This document shows positions 39,001 through 47,321 of a stretch of 64,000 nucleotides of DNA, one piece after another. Source of the stretch: Cyanophora paradoxa (Eukaryota > Glaucocystophyceae > Cyanophorales > Cyanophoraceae). The stretch covers positions 1 to 64,000 of the forward strand of contig QPMI01000595.1 in assembly GCA_004431415.1 (NCBI GenBank). Direction: 5' to 3'. Below the pieces are notes generated by a model. It saw only the letters and a list, made by a program, of their open reading frames with translations. It did not search any database and was not told the DNA's origin. Within the stretch, counting starts at the first letter, position 1. The number at the start of each line of letters is the position of its first letter. A program made the position numbers and the translations under genes.

Positions 39001-40425
39001 TTTGCTTGGTGGAAATTCTTCCGGTATTCCGTCGATATCTTCCCAATCATGCCTATGGTCTTCTGGTGGAAACTTTTCAGGTTTGCCTAAGATCTCATCC
39101 CAATCATGGTTGTGATCCTCTGGGGGAAACTTTGCTGGTTTATTATTAATTTGTTCATAATCTGGAAAGAATTCCCAAATCTCTGGGCGAAATCCATCAG
39201 GTAATAATTCTTCATGGGGTTCATATGGTTGCTCATAATCAACAGCTGGTGGATCATGACCATCTGGTAAATACTCCTCATCAGGTTCATAGTTCTGCTC
39301 ATACTCAAACTCTTGTGGATCTAAGCCATCTGGTAGTATCTCCTCCTCATTGGGGTCAAACTGATCATACTCATATTCCTGTGGGTCAAAACCATCTGGT
39401 AAATACTCTTCCTCATCTGGAACGAATTGATATTCATCAAGCTCTAATATATCGACTTCAGGAGGTAAATACTGCTCATCTATTTGCTTTCTGGGTTCAA
39501 TTATAGGTTTATTGCGAACTTGCTCCCAACTCACAATATGCTGCCCAAAGGCTACATCTTCAGTTGCTGTGTACTCTCTGCCTGGTTGCTTTTTCGGTGT
39601 TAAATCCGGTGGATCCCATGGAAGAGGGAAGGGAACTGGGACAGGTCCATAATACTCAAAGATCTCTCTTATGGTCTTCTCACTTACAAGCTTCTCACCA
39701 TTTGCATACACATTGCTGCCATGGATATTTCGCCATTGCCTGGTTCGAATTCCAAGGTCTTTCACATTGCTATACAAAGGCAAAAGGTGCCTATCCATTT
39801 CGACTAAATCAGGATGTAAATGGATTGCTACTGGCTGACTGGGGCTACTGTTGATTGTAATTGATGGCTTTTTTTGATGGACATCTTTTGGAGTAAAGAA
39901 CCCAAAAGGCTCATTCCTCGCAAAATCATATGTAATATCCTTGGGGTAGACATCATTTGTGTAGGAAACCTGATTTGTATTGGCAATGGGACCCACTTGC
40001 AATACTTGGGGGACCTCAGCTTTTGCAGTGCTGCCCTCATTGTAAATTCGCAAAGCTGTGTTCTGTTTGCCCTGCTCATCTTGAACATTGAAAATCAATC
40101 GACCACTATCGAACCTGGAAGGTATATCTGGGTGAGTGCCACTGGTTTTTAGTTTCCTAGGTCTCCTTCTTGTTGCTTTGATCTCTGCCACTTGGTTTGC
40201 TTTCACATTACCCAAGCTAAAAGCAACACTAACTTCCTCCTTATCTGGATCGGTTTGATTCACAGATAAAGCATGCTCCCTTGATTGAGTCTTGGATGAA
40301 TTATCGGAACTGTGGTCAATCGAAACTGAACCCTTTACTTTAATATTATCAAAGTTCACATGCTTGGTGCTGCTTGCATTATCATCTTGAATGGTTTCTA
40401 GATTTGGTGGGTAATTGAAGCTCAT
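33070..40425 (-). CDS. Giant fibre protein, 2,451 aa, with HxH repeats, two LamG-like domains and an H-lectin-like tip
   Basis: Uninterrupted 7.4-kb frame. Order: N-terminal anchor (1-~290) shared with Element 1; acidic EEYLPDGxDPQEYE repeats (~335-420); KPxxFPPxxHxHxW repeats (~430-510); conserved beta domain; LamG/ConA-like domain 1 (~768-995, ending GDVAEYIVFNRALSFEEKQKVR); a second conserved domain; nine near-identical AHTHTKDQITDF units (~1332-1445); LamG-like domain 2 (~1522-1748); further KP..FPP..H units; C-terminal H-type-lectin-like domain (~2348-2451). The HxH repeats recall metal-coordinating phage tail fibres. Likely a long trimeric adhesion fibre binding host glycans. It exceeds a quarter of the element's length. 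Confidence 0.9.
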   Translation of the reverse strand: MSFNYPPNLETIQDDNASSTKHVNFDNIKVKGSVSIDHSSDNSSKTQSREHALSVNQTDPDKEEVSVAFSLGNVKANQVAEIKATRRRPRKLKTSGTHPDIPSRFDSGRLIFNVQDEQGKQNTALRIYNEGSTAKAEVPQVLQVGPIANTNQVSYTNDVYPKDITYDFARNEPFGFFTPKDVHQKKPSITINSSPSQPVAIHLHPDLVEMDRHLLPLYSNVKDLGIRTRQWRNIHGSNVYANGEKLVSEKTIREIFEYYGPVPVPFPLPWDPPDLTPKKQPGREYTATEDVAFGQHIVSWEQVRNKPIIEPRKQIDEQYLPPEVDILELDEYQFVPDEEEYLPDGFDPQEYEYDQFDPNEEEILPDGLDPQEFEYEQNYEPDEEYLPDGHDPPAVDYEQPYEPHEELLPDGFRPEIWEFFPDYEQINNKPAKFPPEDHNHDWDEILGKPEKFPPEDHRHDWEDIDGIPEEFPPSKHEHIWDEINDQPEFAKVEPLATLGVSLYQTCNVPERIFLNEHYVHVNGTLANSAMRGPLHIRTLPGSYNPPPEPGATIPNIFVSSYMEADIPTDTFRVPTDPATYQNYNSAIQVHVADVSSLDGSRPMIVFSRDKYSYIPIVGTANDNYGRAELAWIKTDYGGVLEANQRMAAKNIHNESISRVVTEDYLTAVVLVNIVTLAMLANYVTKNELAAELSKYLPLVGGTITGNLTVNSNIYTSNLYTSNIYTSNNVTIAGSLKVSSNFELGTYGTLLNVTYDTPYYPINSNTDPATTIPKCLLTIRPDGLPVNTNPYNQFIANRATSAVPFLSGITFPFWGSSGTVVANPSFNNQKVVRKSGGYTFQPYINYSVTVDWSEGMTLFYVGNHYSATNWQTIHLDFGSPDGTHKIAFGYGSSLSFGLYSFTSNGVSYPVPRVNTNYGSYSANYWDTTITSDAITFGIRGQDVGTFTGTNYLPPSTFNRMGVDYFIGDVAEYIVFNRALSFEEKQKVRFYIQDRYGFPKTQSLYYPDNLRISAEFVHIRNLIVSSNAVIPNYTTSNVVQGWIQNHTHTKAQIIDFAHNHLWEHITDKPLTFPPTTHTHDYSQITNSNHTHTKSEIIDFAHTHLWEHITNRPLTFPPTTHTHDYSEITNSNHRHPWNEIDEKPRFASTGDLVNGDGFYGVSFYQSDTIPERLQLSEYYLHRKGIEAGTTMDGELYIKQPSRSQMVSAGGVGVIDTKPGLFLTSYYNDDIPLTAGLPPLPLDPVSYDDKDAILQVNVTDVSATDGSRPKIIFSRSKINYAPLAGQPKDDFGKCEMAWIKTLAGGALEVNQRMAAKNLHNETLSGVVTDDYLESKNYVDDTHTHTKDQITDFAHTHTKDQITDFAHTHTKDQITDFAHTHTKDQITDFAHTHTKDQITDFAHTHTKDQITDFAHTHTKDQITDFAHTHTKDQITDFAHTHTKDQITDFAHSHLWADITDKPATFPSSPHTHDYLPLTGGTISSNLTISSNLNVKGKIQVGDKNTNIDVFYDTPYYPVTSNTDPSKTTPKCLLTMRMDGLPVNTNPQSQFIPNRATSAVPFISGITFPFFGSSGAVVANPSFNNQKVVRKSGGYTASAFINYNVSVDWSEGMTLFYVGSHYSAPNWQTVHLDFGSPDGTHKIEFGYGSSLSFGLYSFTSNGVGYTAPRVNTNYASHSANYWDTTITSNSITFGIRGQDVGTFTGTNYLPPSTFSRMGVNYFIGDIAEYIIFNRALTFEEKQRVRYYIQDYYGFPKTQSLYYPENLRISSDFVHIRNLIVSSNATIPNYTTSNVVQGWIQNHTHAWSNITDRPSIFPPATHEHTWDEINNQPEFSKVEPVNMGVSLYKSCNIAERTILNEHYVHLKGADAGSAMTGPLFVRSLPQFRVQDIANVNPGDTFPNIYVTSYYKNDIPKDGFGVPSNPAGYQDFSAAVHVNVTDVSSLDGSRPKIVFTRDKLNYIPLVGQPTDNYSKAEIAWIKTLSGGAIEANQRMAAKNLHNETLSGVVTDDYLQSKNYIDETELGVALQTHSHAWNNITDKPLTFPPATHTHAWSNITDRPNLATVATTGNYDDLINKPTYTSPINFDATNGLSTDRTGDWRFFTFISPYSGANTWASGDEDCSGYKMLWTVPAGMKTCYIFYVCQYNSRYFDVVGVYPSTNSYTLSRVNAYSPGSDPSVEYRQYVGVNCEGLSKVGVQGRIGRIYLVGLVGWSKNPTVSSHSGFLHWDNIYGKPTASTTVGPHSHTKSDITDFAHTHTKANITDFAHTHTKSEITDLPSLDPFTANTITANNTMYVGSGQIVAPASPTNEETWFFHNSANFYDKTLLCRGNAYARAFYAMNAGTTNTISQVPSWHDMERRFKSGKYQATSGVISAGQRTQHAQVLNWDPAFYTKTPVVTATLEGTPATNPGDVDFRIGISNSTSTYTTIYVTFIASPTLSESRSITCTIHWTAYGIP
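36088..36420 (-). repeat. 36-bp tandem repeat in the fibre gene, about nine copies
   Basis: Each unit encodes 12 residues (TKDQITDFAHTH). Codon-level near identity between copies indicates recent duplication or homogenisation; copies differ mainly at TTTGG/TTTTG and GCGCAAAG/GGGCAAAA positions. The long plus-strand ORF here is its antisense translation. Confidence 0.9.
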
Positions 40426-40468
40426 GGCTTTTACTATATGGATTTATAAAATTCCTGATAAGTAAAAG
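40426..40468. promoter_or_regulatory. Bidirectional promoter of fibre (-) and patatin (+)
   Basis: 43-bp AT-rich gap with GATAAGTAAAAG-ATG on the plus strand and ATATAGTAAAAGCC-ATG on the minus strand. The arrangement matches 8782-8830. Confidence 0.55.
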
Positions 40469-42025
40469 ATGCCCTTGAAAATCTGCCTGTCTTTATCAGG
40501 GGGAGGTGCAAGGGGCATTATCATAACCAGGCTGCTCAAAGAAATCGAAAATCGAACTGGCAGGAGAATAATCGATCTTGTGGATCTTGTAAGTGGAACT
40601 TCCACTGGTGGGATCATTGCAATAGGTTTGAATATAAGGCATCCTGATAAACCAGGTGAACCTAAACTGACAGCAAACGATTTACACAATATTTACCTAA
40701 CTCAACTGCCCTTGATTTTCGCAAATCCTCGAAATATCATCGAAAATGCCCTATTTAACACAAAGTATGATGTGGGACCCTTGGAAACTGCAATCAATTC
40801 AGTTACTGGTGAATCACTAATACAGGATTCCTTAAAGGACATTGTGATTACATCCTTTGATACTCAGAATATGAAACCAATATTTATCACAAATGACAAC
40901 AATTACAACTTTATGCCTTGTAAGATTGCTGCTAGGGCTACTTCTGCTGCTCCTACATATTTCTCTCCTGTAAGCATTGTTGATTTCAATCAGGGGGTAT
41001 TTGTCTGTCTCATTGATGGTGCCATTTCGGGAAACAATAATCCCAGTGTGTGTGGTTACAGCCATGCAAAGAAGATTTACAGTGATGATGATGATATTAT
41101 AGTAATAAGCATCTCTTGTGGTGAGGTGGACCCACATTTAGAGTCTGATTATGTGGGTTATGCTTATGAGACTGTAAACAGCTGGGGAATTCTCTCATGG
41201 ATTGCCTCAACAGATGGAAGCCCATTGATTAACATGCTCATGGCTGCAAGTGAGCTTTCTGCCCTTGATAAGATGGAGGAGTTGTTACCCTACAACTATG
41301 ATCAGGATTATGGGAGATACTATAGGCTATCAGTCCCACTTCCAAATCACATAGTAAGCTCCCTTGATGACACTTCTAAAATCCCAGATATGCTAGCATT
41401 CACTGAAACATACATTGCAGCAAACAATGATATGATTAATAAGCTTTGCAGCCTACTAGTAGCAAACTATGAACTAAAGAACCCTACAAAGGCTTACATC
41501 TCATCCACTCTCACTACATCACCTCCTTTGGATGCTAATTGGTATCAGCTTGCAGATGATGCCTTTACTGCCTCATCCTCTGTGACAGGTAAAGAGCCTT
41601 TCATGGCTAGACCTTCAGCATTTGGCTGGGAAGCTGGAGCCTATGCTCCTGAACAGATATGGGAAACCCCCACTGAATACCTTCAAGTTGCTTTCCCGTA
41701 TACTTTTGAACTCTCTTCTGTGATTGCCTATGGATCAGGGGACACCAATGCTTTTATTAAGACTTTCAATGTGGCAACATCCACTGATGGGATCAACTGG
41801 TCTTTTATTCGATCAGATGGGCAAAACAAAATATATGTCTGTGAGAACATTAACAATGCTCACAACTCTGGTGATGTGGCTCTATTGAGTGGATTTCCTC
41901 TCAGCATCAAGGATGCTTTTTACATAGGTTTCTCTCTCAGAATTAAATATATTCGCATTTATCCCCTTGTGTATGTGAATGCTCCCACAATGAGAGTTGA
42001 TTTCACAGGTGCCTTTATTCGATAA
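40469..42025 (+). CDS. Patatin-like phospholipase fused to a discoidin (F5/8C) domain
   Basis: Intact 518 aa. Lipase: GGGARG (residues 11-16), GTSTGG with nucleophile Ser45, and catalytic Asp in LIDGAISG (about residue 183). A linker of about 100 aa leads to a discoidin-like domain (about 350-518) with NWYQLADDAFTASSS, NVATSTDGINWSF and KYIRIYPLVY. No signal peptide seen, so it may act from the virion. Patatin phospholipases cleave acyl chains from membrane lipids. Together with the fibre it would form an attachment and membrane-breach unit; this role is inferred. Its 3' end overlaps the convergent penton-like gene by 11 bp. Confidence 0.9.
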   Translation: MPLKICLSLSGGGARGIIITRLLKEIENRTGRRIIDLVDLVSGTSTGGIIAIGLNIRHPDKPGEPKLTANDLHNIYLTQLPLIFANPRNIIENALFNTKYDVGPLETAINSVTGESLIQDSLKDIVITSFDTQNMKPIFITNDNNYNFMPCKIAARATSAAPTYFSPVSIVDFNQGVFVCLIDGAISGNNNPSVCGYSHAKKIYSDDDDIIVISISCGEVDPHLESDYVGYAYETVNSWGILSWIASTDGSPLINMLMAASELSALDKMEELLPYNYDQDYGRYYRLSVPLPNHIVSSLDDTSKIPDMLAFTETYIAANNDMINKLCSLLVANYELKNPTKAYISSTLTTSPPLDANWYQLADDAFTASSSVTGKEPFMARPSAFGWEAGAYAPEQIWETPTEYLQVAFPYTFELSSVIAYGSGDTNAFIKTFNVATSTDGINWSFIRSDGQNKIYVCENINNAHNSGDVALLSGFPLSIKDAFYIGFSLRIKYIRIYPLVYVNAPTMRVDFTGAFIR

Positions 42026-42947
42026 ACTCCAACTGAAAAGAATTATCGATTCCATTCATATCAATCAGTTCACCAAAGTAATCTTTAAACTCAACTGTGA
42101 GTTCCCTTATCACCAGGTTTCTGTCATTGATTTGAATAAATTCTGCATGTTCACCACTATGGTAAACATAGCCACCTATATCTTTACTCAATTGTAATCT
42201 AAGGATAGCTCCCTGGTTTTGTGGTTGCGATTTCGGAATTATATTGTGTCTGCTGGCAAAGGGGGCTAGCTCTTTAATATGCATGTATAGATACTGCTCA
42301 GCATTCATATCAGACATCTTTCTGCTGTCAAAATAATATTGCAAGGGCTTAGATGAGAGTCTGGGTCCTGAAAAGGTGGTTCCCCATGCTGGGTGATCAG
42401 GTGTAATAGGTTTGCCATCATACTTTAACAGGTTCTCAGGTCGATAGGGTGATCCACCAACAGGAGGAGTGCTATAATACCCATTGGTGTATTCAGTAGA
42501 ACTTACACCCAAAAGCTTCCCTATTCTCTGGTTGCTTGCAATAAAACGAAACTCATGGTTACTGTAAAACTCCACTTTATAGGTAGTTGGGTTATAGAAT
42601 ATCTTGAACTCAAAAGCTACTGTTTTGCCTGCAATGGTTTGGAAGCTTGAATAGTTCAGCCCATAATTATAAGGGTGTGTTACCCCAAAATGACCCTGAT
42701 TGATGTAGCCACTGGGAAGGGGATACACTTGTTGTGTGATCACTTGGTTATATGAACCATCTTGGTAGTTAAAATCAACTGTTAAATGATCAGTTCCCAC
42801 ACTGTTATAGATACTGTTTGGAATCTCTGCATATAGAACCCTGCATTCTCTTGGTCTCTCTACTGGAGTTGTGAGGGTGACCCTGTAAGAGTTTTCATTT
42901 TGTCCTTGGCTTCTATCCCTGCTATCAATATTAACGAGCCGGTTCAT
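42015..42947 (-). CDS. Penton-like minor capsid protein 1
   Basis: 310 aa. N terminus LVNIDSRDR, then S-Y-R-V-T-L strand and CRVLYAEIPNSIYNSV, the typical start of Polinton and virophage penton proteins. Beta-rich throughout. It is divergent from a second penton-like gene and adjacent to MCP and ATPase, the usual morphogenesis cluster. Homologous in plan to 20540-21418. Confidence 0.72.
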   Translation of the reverse strand: MNRLVNIDSRDRSQGQNENSYRVTLTTPVERPRECRVLYAEIPNSIYNSVGTDHLTVDFNYQDGSYNQVITQQVYPLPSGYINQGHFGVTHPYNYGLNYSSFQTIAGKTVAFEFKIFYNPTTYKVEFYSNHEFRFIASNQRIGKLLGVSSTEYTNGYYSTPPVGGSPYRPENLLKYDGKPITPDHPAWGTTFSGPRLSSKPLQYYFDSRKMSDMNAEQYLYMHIKELAPFASRHNIIPKSQPQNQGAILRLQLSKDIGGYVYHSGEHAEFIQINDRNLVIRELTVEFKDYFGELIDMNGIDNSFQLEFIE

Positions 42948-42976
42948 TTTAATATATAAATATAGATAAAAGAAGA
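42948..42976. promoter_or_regulatory. Bidirectional promoter of the two penton-like genes
   Basis: 29-bp gap, almost pure A/T (TTTAATATATAAATATAGAT), with ATAAAAGAAGA-ATG on the plus strand and TATATTAAA-ATG on the minus strand. Confidence 0.45.
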
Positions 42977-43987
42977 ATGCCTGTGGATTACATCGAGGTT
43001 AGCTCATTTAATACAATCTCTGGTGATGGTCCCACATCAAGCTTTGTGGCTAGACTCCCCAGTACTTATGAGAATGTGAGGGCTGTGAGACTGGTCTCAG
43101 CCGAATTTTATAACAGCATCCCTATGGTGAGTGGGGAAACCAAAGTAGGAGATGTAACAATCGACAATTCATTTAGTATTTACTATTCTGAAGAACTTGC
43201 AGGAGCTGGAATTGATGGTATCCCCACAGTTCGCCCAGCTGAGGACTTTGAACAGTGGAAACAAATCATTATAAGTCGCAAAGCCCCCATCCAAAGCCAC
43301 CAACAACTGGTGAATGTTATTAATGAAAAGTTCGATTTAAAAAATCCTAAACCATCTCTTCGCTGCAAATGGGATGAGTCACTGAAACGAATAGTATTCC
43401 ATTCCGAAAAAAAGTTTTACCTGGCTTTCTCACTTGCTGTAAATCCAAACCTGCAAACAATTCAAAAGCTATTGAGTTCAGGTAGACTGCTTGGTCTTGA
43501 TCCTGGAAGATATGGCAATTCCTCAATCCAATCACAAGTTTATGATGCTCTCACTGATGGTATCTTTACTGGAACTCGAGTGAACGGTATTCTATCTTCA
43601 TTTGAGCCTGAAAAGACCAGGGACAGTGTTTTGTTTGTGAGAGTAAAAGAGCTGGGTGATCTGGTGCAATGTGGGGATGGTCTTCTGACTGGTTACTTCC
43701 ATAAAATAGTGGTCCCTGACAAAGATTATGGTGAGCATGTAGTTTACAATTCGACAGAGGCTCATCCACTTTATAAATACTATAATAAGAAGGTTGGATT
43801 ATCCACTTTCTCGGTTGATATTGTAAATGCTATTAATGAACCAATTGATTTTGAGGGTCAACCTGTTCATCTGACCTTTGAAATTCGCTATGGTGATGAG
43901 CCAGCAGGCGACCCTGTTTATGAATACTTTAAGATGCGAATGTCACAGCTTCACCCTTCCTATCCAGTTATTACAAGCTTCGCATAA
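42977..43987 (+). CDS. Penton-like minor capsid protein 2
   Basis: 336 aa. The N-terminal pattern VSSFNTISGDGPTSSFVARL...VRAVRLVSAEFYNSIP parallels penton-like protein 1 (S-x-F-x-x-x-L, then VRLVSAE-x-x-NS). Divergent from it and upstream of MCP. Either a true second penton or a vertex-associated partner such as the fibre base; which one is unknown. Confidence 0.6.
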   Translation: MPVDYIEVSSFNTISGDGPTSSFVARLPSTYENVRAVRLVSAEFYNSIPMVSGETKVGDVTIDNSFSIYYSEELAGAGIDGIPTVRPAEDFEQWKQIIISRKAPIQSHQQLVNVINEKFDLKNPKPSLRCKWDESLKRIVFHSEKKFYLAFSLAVNPNLQTIQKLLSSGRLLGLDPGRYGNSSIQSQVYDALTDGIFTGTRVNGILSSFEPEKTRDSVLFVRVKELGDLVQCGDGLLTGYFHKIVVPDKDYGEHVVYNSTEAHPLYKYYNKKVGLSTFSVDIVNAINEPIDFEGQPVHLTFEIRYGDEPAGDPVYEYFKMRMSQLHPSYPVITSFA

Positions 43988-44040
43988 ATTAAGGATCATT
44001 GGTAGATTTTTTATGTTGCAGTATAATAAAAGAGAATATA

Positions 44041-45406
44041 ATGGATATCACTTCCACTCTTCAAAGACTTTCGCTGAAAGAAGCCCTAACAACCCCAGAG
44101 GAGGCGAAAGCCTTTTTCTTGGATAACTCCCTTATGCTTGGTCTCGAATCCAAGTCTAAGCCAGTTCTAGTTGTTGTGAATCCCAGCAATACTTTTGAGA
44201 ATAATGTTGGAAATCGCATTTCCTTCAAGCTACCTCGCTACAATTTCTGTGGAAAACTCGAACTTGCTTTCGACCTTCCAGCCATCACTTTTGCTGGTGA
44301 TACGGACCTTGTTCGCAATGGATACACTCGCCCTGTTGGTGCTTTAGTTCAGCGACTTGAAATTACCTATGGATCTTACACCTACCACATTCCTTCTGAT
44401 TTCCTTGCTCATTTCCCCTGGTCTATTATTCGGAGGATCAACTAGCTAAAAAGAAACGCTCAATGGGCATGGTTCATGGTATCCCTGCTCATGGAACCAA
44501 CCGACTTGGTGGCTCATTTTTCGTTGAAATCCCTGTGCCTTGGCTAAATCACTATCTTCCCTTGGTGCTTTATCTGGTGAAATGGTTGTTACTGTTTGGT
44601 TTAAGGATGCTGATAAGGGTTATGTTGAAACTTCCTATGGTGGTCGTGAACTCACAACTGCTGTTGGAACTGTTGATGCAACTGCTGATGATGGTCTTGG
44701 AAACTTTACAGATGGAACCCTTGCCCATGTTGGTCAAAATATCACAACTTTCAGTCTTGGTGCAACAACCCCTGTCATTTCTATTACTTCTCCTCGCCTT
44801 TACATGCATGCTATTAATGTTTCTGATGAGCTTTTCGCTACTGTAATTGAAAAAGTAAAGACTACTGGCATGGCTATTCCTGCTCTAGACATTGGATTTG
44901 TAGATGCTAGTGCTTTCCCTGCCAAGGGCAATGCCCAACCCAATCGAATTAACCTCTCTCAAATATCAGGTCTTGTATATGCTCTGCTTGTTTCAGTTCG
45001 TGATAATGCAACTGTTGATAAATCCAATGGCTCCCACAGTGTTCTTAAGACCTATGCCAACTCCAAAGACATAACATTCACAACTGAAATAAATGGACAG
45101 CGACTTTTTGCCACTGAGCCAATTTCCCTACTCAAAGGTGCTGAGCTAATTGCTGATGCCTTCAAATGCTCTAACATGGACAAGGTTGCTGATCGCTATG
45201 TCCTTTCAGGACTCCCATTCTGCCTTGATGGAGAAAAGGCAATTCGAAATATTGCCCAGTCTGGTTATGTTGATTTAACAAATTCCTCTTCTTCCTTCCT
45301 CACCCTCTACATGCCTTCAGATAAGGTAATCGATGTTAATGTTCGCGCTCTCATGCATTCGTTCATAATTGTAGACAAAGATGGATTACGTCGTATAAAT
45401 TTGTAG
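44041..45406 (+). CDS. Major capsid protein (double jelly-roll type), two frame breaks
   Basis: About 455 aa over three frames: 44041-~44425, ~44425-~44537, ~44537-45406. Both breaks fit loss of one base at a short run (near 44,425 and 44,535). Recognised by place (between penton-like gene and packaging ATPase), size and beta-rich content, with N-terminal helical lead, then FFLDNSLMLGL and a DJR-like EIPVPW...LGALSGEMVVTVWF passage at the strand expected for viral MCPs. It would build the icosahedral shell. No copy of this gene lies in the Element 1 part of the window. Confidence 0.7.
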
Positions 45407-45471
45407 ATTGTGACGATATTCAGTCTCCCTGCATTATTTTTATATGTCTTTATTAAGAAAGATATACAACA

Positions 45472-46254
45472 ATGACTGATTTGGATGAATTTGTGGCTGG
45501 TGAAATGATAGAGCCACCATTTCGTGTACTGGCAATAGGAAAATCAGCAACTGGTAAATCAGAAGCTGTGAAGTATTGGTTGAAGCAGTTGCATGATGCC
45601 AAAAAGATTGATGTTGTATTAGTTGTGAGTGGAACCAGCTTCAATCATTTCTGGGATAAAGTTGCAACATTGCAACTGGGAAAATGGGATGCCCCTTACA
45701 TTGCTAAATTGCTAGATGAAAGGCAAGAGAAAATAGAAAAAGGTCAACCTGTTAACCAGTTATGTGTAGTTTTAGATGATCTTATAGATAATGAGATTGT
45801 AGACCTAACTCGTGATAAAATTATTGGCTCTCTGTATTCCAGAGGTCGCCATTCGAAAATATCCATTATCTGCATTACACAGAAACTCAGAAAAGTCTCT
45901 TCCACTATTCGAGTTAATTCTGATTATGCTGTTTTCCTGAGTGCTGCTAATCGCAAAGAACTTGAAGCCATAGAGGAAGAATACAATATAATGCGAAACA
46001 AGGAGGACTTTTACAAAATGTTTGAAGAATATGTCCACTCCTATCAGTATATCGTTTGGTCCTCTGCTGGCTACTCAGTTAAATACTTTGTAGATAAAGC
46101 TGAGCTTGTCAAAGACTTCCCATTTCCTCGCTTCCACAGAAAGCCAAAAAAGAAAGAAGATGAACTGAAACCACCAGAGAAAGAGGAAGCCCCCAAAGAA
46201 GTGAAAAGCCAAGTCCATAGCAATAAATTGATGCGATATAAACGCGGTTTATAA
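45472..46254 (+). CDS. FtsK/HerA-type genome-packaging ATPase
   Basis: 260 aa. Walker A GKSATGKS (residues 23-30), Walker B LCVVLDDL (about 98-105), and sensor ITQ in SIICITQKLRK. Short A32-like form with a basic C-terminal tail (FHRKPKKKEDE). It would pump DNA into the capsid, adjacent to the MCP gene as in other Polinton-class viruses. Start supported by TTATTAAGAAAGATATACAACA-ATG context. Confidence 0.85.
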   Translation: MTDLDEFVAGEMIEPPFRVLAIGKSATGKSEAVKYWLKQLHDAKKIDVVLVVSGTSFNHFWDKVATLQLGKWDAPYIAKLLDERQEKIEKGQPVNQLCVVLDDLIDNEIVDLTRDKIIGSLYSRGRHSKISIICITQKLRKVSSTIRVNSDYAVFLSAANRKELEAIEEEYNIMRNKEDFYKMFEEYVHSYQYIVWSSAGYSVKYFVDKAELVKDFPFPRFHRKPKKKEDELKPPEKEEAPKEVKSQVHSNKLMRYKRGL

Positions 46255-46282
46255 AATTATCTCTCATTCTAATAAAGATACA

Positions 46283-47017
46283 ATGCCTCCCAAACGAAAA
46301 ATAGGGATCCCAGCTGGGGCTGTTGGCTATTCAGGTGGTGGAAACAATGGATCTATTAACACTGAACCAATGAAATTCAATGGTATGAACGAAATCAAAC
46401 CCTCACAACCCCAAGAAGACCCCCTAAATGCTGCCTATGAGGAATCAGTCGATGACAAAGCCCCACAAAGTTCAACTGCTGACCAACTGAACATTTCCCC
46501 TGAGACAGCAAAGATGAAGTCTGTTGCTGAGGGTGCCAGGCGAATTATTGGGGCTGCTGATGACAAAGGTTTAGGCTTGCAAGATCTTTCACTGGCTCGC
46601 AAAGGTGAGGGTCTTAGTAAGGAATCAGACAAGGTAATTCAGTCTATGGCTGGTGAAGTCACATACAAGACTGCTCCCACTCAAAATATTCATCGAATTC
46701 CCAAGGCTCAATGGGATGAGATGACTGCTAAACTCAAAGATCTGGAAGCCAAATCAAGTGCCTTGGAGCAGTATGTTACTGAGAAGAAAGAGAGAGCCAA
46801 GCTAAAGGAGATGCTTCGAAAGGAAGTTTATAAAATGGGAATCACTGGTGTCCCAGATAAACAGTTTATTGCTAAGAAAGAGAACCAAATCGATGAGCAG
46901 GCAGTAGATGAAATGAAAACAAAAACCCAAAAGGGAACCATTGAACCTGGTGCCACCAAAGCTGAAGTAGAAAAGGGAGTTGCCCCAACAGTATATAAAA
47001 GACGAGTTTGGCTTTAA
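46283..47017 (+). CDS. Hypothetical protein of the morphogenesis block
   Basis: 244 aa. Basic start MPPKRKIGIPAGAVGYSGG, polar low-complexity middle, a coiled-coil stretch (AKLKDLEAKSSALEQYVTEKKERAKLKEML) and ending VYKRRVWL. Follows the ATPase by 28 bp after CTAATAAAGATACA. Could be a core or scaffolding protein; no family recognised. A protease active site was looked for and not seen. Confidence 0.65.
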   Translation: MPPKRKIGIPAGAVGYSGGGNNGSINTEPMKFNGMNEIKPSQPQEDPLNAAYEESVDDKAPQSSTADQLNISPETAKMKSVAEGARRIIGAADDKGLGLQDLSLARKGEGLSKESDKVIQSMAGEVTYKTAPTQNIHRIPKAQWDEMTAKLKDLEAKSSALEQYVTEKKERAKLKEMLRKEVYKMGITGVPDKQFIAKKENQIDEQAVDEMKTKTQKGTIEPGATKAEVEKGVAPTVYKRRVWL

Positions 47018-47039
47018 TTATCTCTGTTTTATTAGAGAT

Positions 47040-47321
47040 ATGGACATAATACGAAAGTTCTTCGAGATGTTCAGTCTGCATGTGGTGAGCAATTGCCACA
47101 GTGGATGTTGTGAGACAACAGTGGAGTTTGAGATGTCAGATAATGAGGATAATGCCTCAGAAGCAAGAGAGAGAAGGAGGTCTACAGTTTCTGTGGAGTC
47201 AATGCCAGCAGACCCCACAGAGTATACATATGAGCAACAGGAGCAACAGGAGTATCCAAGGAGAAGTTCTTTGCCAGGCGAAAACGTTTTCTCAGCAAAT
47301 ATTAATGGAGGATACAATTAG
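47040..47321 (+). CDS. Small hypothetical protein, 93 aa
   Basis: Begins MDIIRKFFEMFSLHV after an ATCTCTGTTTTATTAGAGAT start-proximal inverted repeat. Hydrophobic N-terminal segment, then an acidic Ser/Glu-rich region. Overlaps the next ORF by 14 bp. Membrane association is possible; no family recognised. Confidence 0.5.
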   Translation: MDIIRKFFEMFSLHVVSNCHSGCCETTVEFEMSDNEDNASEARERRRSTVSVESMPADPTEYTYEQQEQQEYPRRSSLPGENVFSANINGGYN

